NCBI GenBank assembly: GCA_009760855.2
Contig: WPIO01000128.1
Coordinates: 322,501-386,500 of the forward strand
Direction of reading: 5' to 3'
From: Cristatella mucedo
Taxonomy: Eukaryota > Bryozoa > Phylactolaemata > Cristatellidae
Length of the DNA stretch: 64,000 nt
Shown here: piece by piece, positions 35,301 through 44,990 of the stretch
Layout: each line of letters begins with the position of its first letter
Numbering within the stretch: the first letter of the stretch is position 1
Program-made: the position numbers and the translations under genes
Notes under the pieces: generated by a model
The model's input: the letters and a program-made list of their open reading frames with translations, nothing else
Told to the model about the DNA's origin: nothing
Database searches by the model: none

Positions 35301-37391
35301 CGGCTGGCCTCGCGTGTTCGATATAGTACTGGCCAAGCGTGTATTATACCGGTACGTGTCTTATACAAGTACGTGTCTTATACGCGTGGTTTATTATGCA
35401 CGTATTTCTTATACAGGAGCGTGTTGCACAGACGCGTCTTCGCGTTCAATCCGTGTCGTATCGGGGGTCAGGTCTCACACACAAGACGGGTTACCTGTAG
35501 AGTCTTTCAAGGGTCTTTACTCGGTCAGTTGCTGTTCTCCATTTATACTCGACCTCAGAGAAAAGTGATTAAGGCCCACGGAATAGGACATCACTTTTGT
35601 GCTGATGATACTCAGCTATATTTGTCATTCAAACCGTCGGAATCTGCTGCAGCAACTGAGAAACTGAATGCTTGCCTTGTCGAAATTTGATCCTGGATGT
35701 CGGAAAACTTCTGGAAACCAAATGACGACAAAACCGAACTGCTGCTCATAGGACACCCTAAGCGTGTGGCTGGATTAAAAGGCTTTGCTCTTCTAATAGG
35801 TGATGCTATTGTGCGACCATCTCCACGTGCTCGAAATTTAGGTGTCGTTTTCGACAGCTGCCTCAATTTTAAAAGCTTCATTTAGTAGACTGCTTCTACG
35901 GCTAGCCATCACGTCCGATCCCTATCCAAGATTAGGAGCTGTCTTCCACAGTGGCTTGCAAAAAATCTAACGAGCTCCTAGGTTCTGTCTCGGCTTGATT
36001 ATTATAATTCCCTTTTGGCTGGGCTACCAAAGAAAGCAACTAAGCCTCTGTAGCTGACTATGAATATGGCTTCAAGGCTAGTCTTCAAGTCTCAGAGGTT
36101 TGAGCACGTGTCTCCTTCGCTAAAAGAGCTGGGATTGATGCCGGTTGAACAACGGATACAGAGCAAAGCTCTTACGCTGACCCACAAGGCCAAGGCCACG
36201 GCTTGGGTCCTTCGTACCTAGCTGAACTGCTGCATCAGTTTCAGTCTGTTCGCGCCCTCAGGTCCTGTGTGCACAATAAATTAACTGCTCCATCCCTCCG
36301 CTTAAAGACCGTTGACGACAGAAGCTTTAGCTCTGCAGGTCCTAGACTGTGGAACTCGCTTCCACAATTCTTACGCAGCAACGACAACTACTCTCCTGCT
36401 GCCGACTATGGCTCATCCTTTTCAGCGGTCCTGAGCTGCTACTTCCATGCTACTCACTACCTCAACTGCTCTCCTGACTCTGCTATGCTTCCCACTTTCT
36501 CTTTATTGCGTGAGACGAAATCTGTTGGCTCCCGAATGCGTACCGAAAGCCGCTTAGGCTGTGAGTTTGCTATACAAAACTCACCAGGGTTACACCCACA
36601 TAGTCTTTACAACTTTGTGGACTTACAGACGGAGATACATTACATTGTACCGCCGTGTCTTTATACAGGTTTGTCTTACACAGATTTGTCATGTAGCGTG
36701 CTTTTCATTTCTTCAACCTACCGAAAAATACATGTAAAGTATCAGCTGCACAAAGAGATTGGAATAGCTATAATTATTTAGGTAATGCCTAAAAGAAACA
36801 AGTCTCATTATAGGCACATTTACATTTGCTAAAAAGGAGTGAGCCGTAATGGCTCACCAGGTAAGGCGGTTGCTTTTCACGACCTCGGCCCGAGGTCGTG
36901 GGCTCGAATCCTGCAGTGGGCCATCCTTCATCGCCACTGCAAGCGGTGGTGATAGCCGGAAAGGCTCTTCTGTCACTATACAAAAAGAGGCTGTTAAATC
37001 GGCTAGCATTTATTTATTTAAGTGTGTCACCTGATTACTCGATGGCTTTGAAGTGTCCTCACACATTCGCTGTAACAATCACTGCCCTTAAGGCTCGATT
37101 CCTTTTTAGTCCGACTTGCTCGTTGCTGAATCTTATTCCGGTACTGATTCGTGCACCAGTTTCTTATGAAATAGCTTGACCTGTCATACCTACCAGTCAT
37201 ACCAGACCCGTGTGCTCATGTCTTGTTTTTTTCTAGTATCGATCTTCATTGCCGTGCTGGTGTACCACTACAACCGGCAGCGTGGCGGTAAAGATACGGC
37301 CTATGTCGCGCTGCTTGAGCAACCGGGTCAAGCCAAGGCCGACACTGCTGCCACCAACGCCGTTGACAGTGACGATCAGATTCAAGCGTAA
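28809..37391 (+). CDS. TMEM45: TMEM45-family (DUF716) multi-pass membrane protein, complete, three coding exons
   Basis: Coding exons 28809-29398, 34913-35067 and 37237-37391 join in phase (590+155+155 = 900 nt) to give 299 residues. The start ATG (aaggaaATGg) gives MGTFMGHVIPG, the family's usual N-terminus. Later hallmarks are GNAQHATMFFAFG (from residue 104), HLHGF (155), AHIHVLLIY (164), LQQGTWFWQVAFILY (202) and HDSVMFATLYFSWHL (229). A last hydrophobic segment is followed by a polar tail ending DSDDQIQA. A Gly/Ser/Ala/Cys-rich insert follows the first membrane segment. All junctions are GT-AG (CAG|GTAAGC, tttccag|G, CG|GTGAGT, tttctag|T). Human relatives are ~275 aa with about seven membrane spans and have been reported in the Golgi/secretory system; the molecular role is poorly known. 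Introns are 5.5 and 2.2 kb and full of SINE/LINE copies. The gene converges with Nup58. Confidence 0.93.
29795..29965 (-). mobile_element. SINE-A copy in TMEM45 intron 1
   Basis: Reverse SINE-A: gctagctgattgaactgcat tail, caccaccgcttgccgtgggc body, gactcgaagccacgacctg (B box and half hairpin), A-box end ggctaaggccctggg. Confidence 0.8.
29966..30417. other. TMEM45 intron 1 sequence, nothing recognised
   Basis: No repeat of the families defined here and no exon-like frame. Confidence 0.3.
30418..30655 (-). mobile_element. LINE-b 3' end in TMEM45 intron 1
   Basis: A reversed (ATT)n, the hairpin tail (gataaagcgccctcagagaa, tttctaggcactttacattt) and the 3' UTR with ggttaggggtgacatgcaca and gtcagcatgcaagtgtgg. 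Confidence 0.9.
30855..31037 (+). mobile_element. SINE-A copy in TMEM45 intron 1
   Basis: A well-preserved copy. A perfect 11-bp hairpin at 30883-30906, B box gggttcgattcctgc, body tcgccactgcaagcggtggt, tail ctgtttaatcagctaggat followed by (TTTA)n. LINE-a sequence begins directly after it. Confidence 0.9.
31056..31880 (+). mobile_element. LINE-a RT C-terminal portion in TMEM45 intron 1
   Basis: Forward. It starts at ttgatcctggatgtcggcaa and encodes, with frame breaks, RNLGVFFGSCLNFEG, KIRSCLLRWLAKK, MAARLVHKSQSFDH, LLKELRWLSVDQRIQ and YLAELLHKF. A cut-down ORF end and the 3' UTR (ttgtggctttgtggagttac) follow. A (GCT)n expansion lies near 31157. Confidence 0.88.
31881..32576. other. TMEM45 intron 1 sequence, tctg-rich at left
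   Basis: 31860-31960 is a degenerate ctgt/tctg-rich stretch. The rest has no recognisable feature. Confidence 0.35.
32577..33232 (-). repeat. repeat C copy, interrupted by SINE-B
   Basis: Reversed relative to the 13.2- and 58.3-kb copies: aatgtcaagaaaatact at one end, through gatctctgcatcctatgtga, to ttcagaaaataaagctctag and gacgtttgag at the other. SINE-B splits it at 32705-32850. Confidence 0.7.
32705..32850 (-). mobile_element. SINE-B copy nested in repeat C
   Basis: Reverse SINE-B: catttgcatagcgccataag, ccattcaggtgcttcacata, gggctcaaacccacgacctc and the tRNA-like end cattaaccactgggcaga. Confidence 0.85.
33240..34288. other. TMEM45 intron 1 sequence with a weakly coding-like stretch
   Basis: 33660-34110 holds two overlapping plus-strand frames (89 and 116 codons) of balanced composition but no family I recognise. 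They could be a relic of an unknown mobile ORF. Confidence 0.25.
34290..34462 (+). mobile_element. LINE-b 3' end in TMEM45 intron 1
   Basis: Forward: gctgaccctgtgcatgtcac, gttatt...gtttatcaagcatg, gcagcaaatgtaaaacacc, then agagagattaatttctctga, gggcgctttatcaagtg and (ATT)n. Confidence 0.9.
34786..34865 (+). mobile_element. LINE-a 3' tail fragment next to TMEM45 exon 2
   Basis: Forward LINE-a remnant (aaaactttcctgcgtaacgt, ccacatagtctttgtcgctt, ctgcagacggagagc) ending about 50 bases before the exon 2 acceptor. Confidence 0.75.
34913..35067 (+). CDS. TMEM45: TMEM45 second coding exon
   Basis: Acceptor ctgcatttccag ends at 34912; donor GTGAGT starts at 35068. It completes Arg197 and carries the family signatures GTWFWQ and the DS(V)MFxTLYFxWH block. 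An internal CAG|GTAACG at 34984 could act as an alternative donor. Using it would drop the second signature, so the long form is preferred. Confidence 0.92.
35445..36660 (+). mobile_element. LINE-a, RT core to 3' end, in TMEM45 intron 2
   Basis: The best LINE-a copy. Frames with breaks give GIGHHFCADDTQLYLSF (the RT catalytic FADD-type block), NDDKTELLLIGHPKRV and RNLGVVFDSCLNFKSF. A long frame at 36203-36781 has [21 protein letters not shown] and HATHYLN, ending in the 3' UTR and a cattacattg tail. The order and motifs place it among CR1/L2/Jockey-like non-LTR retrotransposons. The 5' end is truncated. Confidence 0.92.
36783..36838 (-). mobile_element. LINE-b tail remnant
   Basis: Weak reversed similarity to the LINE-b tail (tctcattataggcacattta, catttgctaaaaagg). 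Confidence 0.4.
36845..37022 (+). mobile_element. SINE-A, reference copy (TMEM45 intron 2)
   Basis: A complete SINE. A box TGGCTCACCAGG (36850-36861), a perfect 11-bp inverted repeat with a 1-base loop (36878-36900), B box GGCTCGAATCC (36901-36911), a conserved tRNA-unrelated body with tcgccactgcaagcggtggt, and a tail ctgttaaatcggctagc followed by (ATTT)n. The A-to-B spacing fits an RNA polymerase III promoter of tRNA type. Confidence 0.95.
37237..37391 (+). CDS. TMEM45: TMEM45 terminal coding exon
   Basis: Acceptor tgtttttttctag ends at 37236. Two bases complete Val249, then comes a membrane segment (SIFIAVLVYHYN) and a hydrophilic cytosolic-type tail ending at TAA 37389-37391. The same frame is open upstream to 37176, but that part lies before the acceptor. 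Confidence 0.9.
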
Positions 37392-37557
37392 GGCCACACT
37401 TATGACTTATTTCTTGATCTACCGGTGGCACACAGATTGACACACTTGCAATGCCTCGTCGCAGTTTCTAGCTTATTCCACATTGTTTTTCAATGATTAT
37501 TTGTTGTAGTGAGCAAGCGGGTCTATTCGACATTGCCTGTGCCGTCTTTTGCAGTCC

Positions 37558-37563
37558 AATAAA
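37558..37563 (+). terminator. polyadenylation signal AATAAA for TMEM45
   Basis: A canonical AATAAA 167 bases after the TMEM45 stop codon. Confidence 0.75.
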
Positions 37564-37689
37564 GCGAATCTAAAAGCTACGGACTTGTCCGACCTTCCTT
37601 TTAGTCCTACACATTCACCATACCTTCACTTCACCTTACCTTAACCTCCAAGTTATGTAGCAGTTAGAGCTGTAGCAGCCAACAATCTG

Positions 37690-37800
37690 CTCGGTACGGG
37701 TGCGAAAGAATCACCTGCTATAGGAATCGAACCCATAATTGGAATCTTGAAGTGCTGGTGTCATAGCTCAGAGCTAAGACCAAGGGGCGTTAAAGGCAAG
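37690..37800 (-). mobile_element. SINE-A-like relic
   Basis: Reversed remnant with ggaatcgaacccataat (B-box complement) and an A-box-like end gtcatagctcagagc. Confidence 0.4.
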
Positions 37801-38235
37801 ACCACGCTCCCCAGTACAAAGCATCTTCGTTCCCTAAACATATGCTAAATCTAATCGGCCGTACAGATGTCTAGCCAACTGTTAAGAATACTTACAACTA
37901 TTCTGTAATCGTCTTATACTCAGGTTGACACAAGTCACTAAGAAGAATCTATGACACTCCTCACAGTATCTTAGCTCGCATAGTGGTCGCCGAAAAGGAA
38001 GACATTACTTTCATCTAATTTAGTTTATATAGGAAGCCTAATGTCTAGTACCGCGCTTCAACTACTCAAAAACTTGATCAAATTCAGTCTCGAATGGCGC
38101 TCTACTCTTCCACTTCTTTCGTATTTCCAGTTTCTTTCTGCAGCGCTTCATCAAGGCGTCAAGCAATTAACGACCCACGTAGATCGCAATAGCCTCCATG
38201 AAACTTTAGACCGATCGATTGCAAGCACTAGCAGG

Positions 38236-38412
38236 AATAAATATATATTCGTCTGTATGGCGCCCTAAGAGATCTTAATGCATTCAGCCGCTTCGACTGG
38301 GCCACGGCTCTCCGTCGGCCCAGTAGTTAAGGTGCTCGCGGGCTCGAGCCCCGAGGCACGTGTGAAGCGCCTGAATAGAAATTAAGTTCTCTTTCGGCGC
38401 TATGCAAATGGA
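38236..38412. mobile_element. head-to-head inverted pair of SINE-B arms
   Basis: 38245-38300 is the reversed SINE-B tail (gtatggcgccctaagagatc, cattcagccgcttcgac). 38310-38412 is a forward SINE-B (gcccagtagttaaggtgctc, gggctcgagccccgaggc, gaagcgcctgaatagaaatt). The two share the spacer. Confidence 0.75.
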
Positions 38413-38691
38413 TTCTAAAAATACGATAGGGAAGCGAAAAAAGCGTCGGTATTTCTAGTCACTTCTCTCGAGCGGGATTATTTGAATCCTACTTTAGGGG
38501 TGTCACAGTCTCACTACGGTCAGCAGTTTTGCAGGGCGGCTCGAGTGACGTTCCACTGCTTAGCCTGTTCAGTTCATTTGGTTCTCGATTGGCTAGGTTT
38601 CATATGCGTAGCAAGTATGCATCACTGCAACTGCACACAGCCTGACGACTTCGTTGTCTTATCTAGTAGATATACAGCCACCAAGTCTAGG

Positions 38692-38802
38692 ATGGGAGGG
38701 ATTCGAAAGAAACCGAATGCCGATAACCACCAGTTCATGCTGGCAGAATTCGAGAAGCAAACCGCATTGTCAGCCGATGTCACCATCCAAGTTGCAGCAA
38801 AG
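38692..38802 (+). CDS. possible short first coding exon (37 codons), unidentified
   Basis: The ATG (ctaggATGg) opens a 37-codon segment that ends exactly at a good donor, GCAAAG|GTAGGC. It starts MGGIRKKPNADNH and continues FMLAEFEKQTALS. The upstream frame is open back to 38482. Composition looks coding. Residues Q..L..EFEK and VAAK(VGL) faintly recall helices 1-2 of a small homeodomain (HOPX-like), but no WF..R helix 3 could be joined in phase downstream. It lies between the convergent TMEM45 and Nup58 3' ends, so a + strand gene here would overlap Nup58 on the other strand. Confidence 0.3.
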
Positions 38803-38814
38803 GTAGGCTTACCA

Positions 38815-39311
38815 TAATGTATTCGATTCGGCAGCTGGGGGCAGCTGCCTCGGGGCGAATAGCGTGAGTCACTTCCACATTTTAGTACCAACGAGGTCTC
38901 CACAAATTGGGAGTGAAACGAAGAGGCAGCTTAAAAGTTGTCCTGTAACGCCCACTGATTTAGCTAAACTGAAGAAACCCATTACCGAATAGAAAAAAAA
39001 TGTATTAGCTTAGCGACTGGACACACAATGAGCTGATCGAAGATACTTCGCCTAAACACGGACTGCGAAGTTCACAGCACAAGTTCGGAATGAGAACGAG
39101 AGTAGGCAAACGTCACACAGAAAGATTTCTATCATGTGCGATCACGATAATTATTCATGCTATTTGCATGCAAGTCGATATTCACATTTACTCACAAGGA
39201 ATATAAAAATGTGTCCTAAACTATACTAAATCTAAATGAGTTAAGTAGCTATTGGCGAACCACGACAAGTACAGCAAATGAGGTATGTTTGTCATTTCGA
39301 AGCATTAACTC
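38815..39311. other. 3' flank of Nup58, no gene seen
   Basis: No clear minus-strand AATAAA follows the Nup58 stop within this interval, so its polyA site is not located. Confidence 0.3.
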
Positions 39312-39493
39312 CTAGGCACGCTTGCCACGCTTGCTGCCCAGCGGTGGATTCTGCAGAGCAAAGGCTGGTTGGATAAGTGCCTGCTGAGCTTCGGAGGTCA
39401 CTGCGCTCACATGCTGGTCTCTGGCAGCATCCTTGAAAGGCGTCGGTAGCGAAATTCCACCACCGAAAATTGCCGTGCTGGACGTTACATAAC
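39312..39493 (-). CDS. NUP58: Nup58 terminal exon
   Basis: Acceptor gcattttttag. The first two bases complete a Gly codon from exon 5. It encodes AIFGGGIS (one FG), then [17 protein letters not shown] and the basic end GSKRGKRA before TAG at 39314-39312. An extra exon between 45695 and 39493 cannot be excluded, but none is needed for phase. Confidence 0.9.
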
Positions 39494-42400
39494 CTAAAAA
39501 ATGCAATGAGGCCCCCTTGATGTAAGCACGCCAACACTACACGAACCTGACGGCAGTAACAGCACAACCTTGAAAAGTAGGCGATCACCTACAACAGCGG
39601 GGAACGTCCATGGCGAACCATGAAATAAGACGATACGCAGGCAATAACGATGCATAAAGTGAAAGTAGATCTATACACCACTAGCAACGCTTTCACTGCT
39701 AAATTTTTCATGCATCGACAACGTTCAGCTACCACTTTTCGGCATTCATCCCACTCCAGGAGTACATCGAGTCCACAGCACGCAACGAAAGTTCAAGGCT
39801 CACATCACCGGCTGCAAATTACACCAGTAAACTGCACAAAATTGACCTACACCCGGACCACTCGACTTATCTCGCTTGCTTGTGATAGTAGATTTATCGA
39901 GTTAGGCATACTGCTGACCTGGCTAAAGAGTCATCGGACACATTCTAAAATGCCGGTAAGAAAAGAAAGCTAAGGAGGCTACCTTTCATTAGCGCTTTCA
40001 CGATAAATACGTCTACCTAATTCAGCACAAAAGAATTCCGGTGGTTCTATAATAATATTACACTTGATAAAGTGCGTTCAGAGAACTCAATCTCTTTCTT
40101 GGCGCTTTACATTTGCTGCAAAGGAAACGCGACCGAATGGTGAGTGGTTCTACTTGATAACGCTGCTATGCTCGAGTATTAAGGAGCAACAGCTACTTAA
40201 CCTATACGACGTCGCTGGTAGTTAACATTACTGCTAACCGGCTGTGAGGAAGAGACCATCAAAATGCGGCCTGCATAAAAGATGCTTACGACCCGCTGGT
40301 AGCTAGCCGCAGTACGGCGCATGGGCGTTCCAAAACCGGATGCTGAATGACGCCGGCAGACACCTTGGTTCAGGTCATGGTCACCTGATACCGGAAACGA
40401 AGGTCGATCGACTCGCTACGCCTCGTGCCGTGTTTGCCTAGTGTTGCGTCGGCCCCTCGACAGACGAACAAAGGACCCATTGATAAAATGGTAAATAAAG
40501 CCCCGTAGTATTTGTTTCTCGCACTTCAATCACGACCGACCAATGGATCGGTCTGCGAATAATGGTACGCTGTGATTGCACACCGATTTTCAATCAGTGC
40601 TTGGATGGACCTTACCCCTATCGCCTTCGTTAGGCTGTCATCGCAATGTTGCTAACGAATATATTGCGGATTCGCGATATTCATTCTCCATCGCATGTTA
40701 CGGTATGGTGAGCTCGAAATTGTAAAGCAAAACGGAAAGGCAGCAGCAACGCTGGTCCTATGCCAAAATGATTGCTTAGATGTCAAGCTGTAGAGTGGGT
40801 GTACGGTGCAACGAGTTCGGTAAGATACATTCAGGTGAACAGTTACTTAGAGAGTGGCTCCACCGCACCCACAGTTGCCAGGACATCGAAAGGACATCGT
40901 CGTGGAATCGCATACTTAAGACAATTAGCTTAACGTGGACCCATTGGTACAAGCACTAAGACTTAATTTTATGCTATATCTAGGAAGAACGGCTGAGCGT
41001 GTGAGCGATGGGAATGGGATTTTGGTTACTGAATGCGATTGTCCAAAAATCAGAAAAAGAAAGGCATATTGTGCTCAGGACTCATTAGTCGTCCATTACA
41101 CAGGAAGTTAAACCAACTCGAAAATCAGAGGAAGAAGTCATACAGTACCAAAAGTACCAAAGAATAAATAGTACACAATATATAAGAGTACTCCCTGATA
41201 CTACGCAAAACGTCCAAACCACGAGCCAAGATACAGAGAGAAAACATAACCTATAGCAAGACATAAATAAATGTGTAGCTCATTCAACAGCCTCATTTGC
41301 ACAGAGGTAGAACACCCTTAATGGCTATCCCCACCGCTTGGAATGGGCAATAAAGAATCGCCCACTGCAAGACTCGAACCCACGACATGGTTCGAAAACA
41401 GCAAGCACCTTATCCCTGGGCTACGAGCCATGGTATAAACTTACTGGTGGTATTAACATTAGAGGGACCAATATCGACTAAATGTGAATACAAACCTGCT
41501 CCGGTTCTTACGGTCGGTCTGAGTTTCATGATGGCTAAGCTTTAATAATTCTTTCTTTAGGAACACCCTACACAACACAAAATGATCTAAAATACATGGG
41601 CCAATAAAGAGCAATTTACTCTTCACAGCTAATTTAAGGTAGCCACTGCAACACCAAGAGGTTAAATGTACTAAGTCAGCATGAATCACAAGCACATTGG
41701 TGAATTATATTTATAACAGAAAGGTCGATGCCCAAGCTCAGTATACTTTGCACCCACCTGACATGAGTTGTGCTAATATAGTAGCTTACTGTGCTTAACC
41801 AGTGTCACGTGAGCACCACATGAGCCTCAACCTGTCTGCCTCCATGAATCAACTAATGTGTATTACAATACAAGATACAATGCAGATATACTACTTGAAC
41901 TTCATCTTGCGGACACTTTTCGTTCCTACACGGGACAACAGATATTGCAAACTGTCATAGCAACTACCGATAGATTTATTGTGGCTCAGTGTTCCCCAGA
42001 TGTTAAATCTATCGCAATACAACGATTTTATATCCACGGCCTAATGGAATAACATGTGCACTGTCGATAATGAAGGTGAGATTTATATATGCATGTAGAT
42101 TCTGTTAGCAAGCGCATAATTCGATACTGCCCACCAGAAACTGTTTCGACAGCCGAAGTCGGCAATGTCGGTAATGTCCCGAACAAACACTTCCATACAG
42201 GCAGGGGTGTATGACAAGGCTAGCTAAGCCACAGTGGCAGGATTATAATGCAGGTTGTGCCTTCAAATATTTGAAAAAGCCTCATTTACAAGCAGGCAGA
42301 AATACCGTAATGGCTATCAATCTTGCTTGCAGCAGGCGATATAAGATTACTTGGTGGTGGTCTCCAATCCACGACCTGGGTCGTGAAGTGTAAGGGTAAA

Positions 42401-44956
42401 GGTAGGCTTATTACTGCCCTCACCACTGCCTTGCAATGGGCAATAGAGGATCGCCCCACTGCAGGACTCGAAACCACAGGCACATTATCCTTAGGCAAAG
42501 ACCCAGCTATAAATTTTCCAAGACCAGGGGCAGCATCAGAAGGACTTCTGCAATTATGAACACAGTCTAGGTGCAGTAACGCGCACACATGCTCTCGAGC
42601 ACACACACGATGAACCTTCGTCGTGGCAGCCACATGAGCTGTCAACGACGCTCCTAGAAAAGGGAGTATTCTGGAGTTTGTCACGGTCATGAGCGAACCC
42701 CGCCGTCTTTCATCTTGGCTGTGGATGCGCAGGGCAGTAGCATTTTCATGTTTAGGCAATGCCTAATAAAATGCAGCTATTAAAGGCATTTTGATCAGCA
42801 TGCTGCCTAAATGCAACGACTTTGTCAGCATGCAGTGGCCAATGCTGCTTATGCAGCAAATGATAAGCAACTTTTCGCCAAATATACGTCGGATCAGGAA
42901 GCTGCAAACAGCATGGGGGGTCCGCCGGGTTTCGCGGCGATGTACAGAGCCTTTGTTAAGGCACCAGGATCTCAGCAAGGTGTACGGTCCATGGAGCTTG
43001 CAATCGGGATCGAATGCAATGTCCTTCCGCCTGCGGAGCCTGCGTGGCGGCGCTACACCGGGACGCTATGTGCAGCAGCTGCTACAATGATTTCGTGGTG
43101 GTTTAACACCATCGCCAACTCAGAATAGACACCAGCTCCGCACGAACGGCCCAGGCATATGCATGCTAGCATCGGGTGCCGCTCAACTTCACCATTCCAC
43201 GGCAGAGCAACAGAAAAAAAGACATGCCAACCCTCTTCCCATTTTAAAGGCAGACCTTGAAAAAAAATATTGCAATCTTGGGCCTGGCTTATATACACGG
43301 GTCAGCCTGACTGGTCATGCATTTGTGACATATCGCCCAGACTTCCGTAATTCGATCTCTGCAGGTCTTCTTATCTGTGCAAAAATAGCATGCTTACTGC
43401 AGCAACACTGCAGCAGCTACTCTGGTCTTCTGTGAACTGTCTCCAATACTGCACTGGCTCCCGATCAGGCAGCGTATCAATTTCAAGGAGTTGTCACCCA
43501 CTTCTACGTTCATTCATTCCCACGCTCCCGATATTCTCCATATTTCCTATTGCAGTGCCTGCTCTTTAGACTCGAGTAGACTGGCCGTGCATCTGGCCAA
43601 CCTCACATTTGAAGACCATGCCTCTAAAATTCGTATGCTCCCACACCTTAGAACTCTCTTACCGACTGACACGACTTGACGATATGAGGAAGATATAGGC
43701 CATCGGTTCTTTACAGCATTTGCACTGTCCTTGTGAATCGCCCTTCATGTGCTAATGCATGATTACACAAACGTGAATGTTATCACTAATCAGTTGACTG
43801 CTTGCTTCTTTCCCGGCACAAGTAAAAATGCCTAGAAAGACGTCTTGATTCTCTGTGCTATTTCTATGATTACTATTATTAGAATTGTAGAAAAACGTCT
43901 TGCCCAATTCAGTCTCAAAATAACCACCGACTCATCACAAGAAGCTCACTGGGTCAAATGTCTCAGGGCAGACTGGTCTTATAAAAACACCCTGGCTTGC
44001 AACTGCTGTGCTCAAGATTGCACGATCGACCATGGACACAGTAGGGGGATGACAGACTTGGCAGAATGATTGGTTGACAGTTACAGGACTGTGCCACGTC
44101 CACTTAGCAACTTTGTCCAGGAATCTTTCTGTTAAGCGACGTGTGCACGGTACATGACCAACCAAGATTGACGATCTGCAGCTGCGAACCGGCTGTCACA
44201 GAGCTTGTACAAAGTAAACGATATACCGATCGAATGCAGCTGGGAACACGCACAGTTCTGAATGGGCCTTAAAATCAGCTAATGGCAGTGCACCTTTGGA
44301 TGCCGGTAGTTCAACTAGATAATTACTCCACTCAAACTGCAGGCCAGCAAAGAGTGTGTAGACAGTTGGCTGCTTTGACTTTTTGTGAAGCGTCTGGCCA
44401 TTAAAGCGGCCAAAATTCTGTTGGACTATTACGTGAGCACCGTGTGCATTCTGTGAGGTTAACAGTACGTCAGGGCAAACAGAAACACTGGCTTACCCAT
44501 CAACTCTTAGCAGCTCTCTGCACTAAAGGGAACCATTGCAAAACATTTGACGAACCGTCTTCGAAAGAGCTACAATTTCAAAATAAAACGACATGCTAGG
44601 TTGCTCGAATGTGGTTAAATTCTGGTGACTCGAGAAAATTGAACGGGATGTTTGCCCTAATGAGTCCACACCTTCGGGAATGAGAAGCCGGGTTCGCCGA
44701 GAACTCAGCAGTCAGCGATTTCTTTCGGGTAGCACATAGCAGTTACTGCAGACAAGCCATTTCTGGCTCGAAACGATCCAGCTGAGGCTCCCGACAATGC
44801 AAGCTCCTCGACGGGGTGCATAACGATCGAGCCGCCTGCTCGGTGCCACACACTTTCGTAGGAAAACCACTGTACACAACAGACATCAATAGACTGCATG
44901 AATTTCCGACTACAAAACAAGGTGCTGGTCATATAGAGCCAGCACCAACAACTCGT

Positions 44957-44990
<34 letters not shown>

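Noticed and set aside
36203-36781. LINE-a ORF that continues to the 3' tail without a 3' UTR
   Set aside because: Other copies (11060, 13770, 26905, 34810) keep a TAA in cctgcgtaac at this point. Only the 36-kb copy lost it.
36850-36911. tRNA gene (A and B boxes present here and in many places)
   Set aside because: The intervening hairpin, the lack of a cloverleaf acceptor stem and the shared 3' bodies mark these as SINEs.
39880-39960. Helix-3-like exon ([11 protein letters not shown]) completing the 38692 exon
   Set aside because: Its possible acceptors give the wrong phase for the donor at 38802, so the link is not supported.
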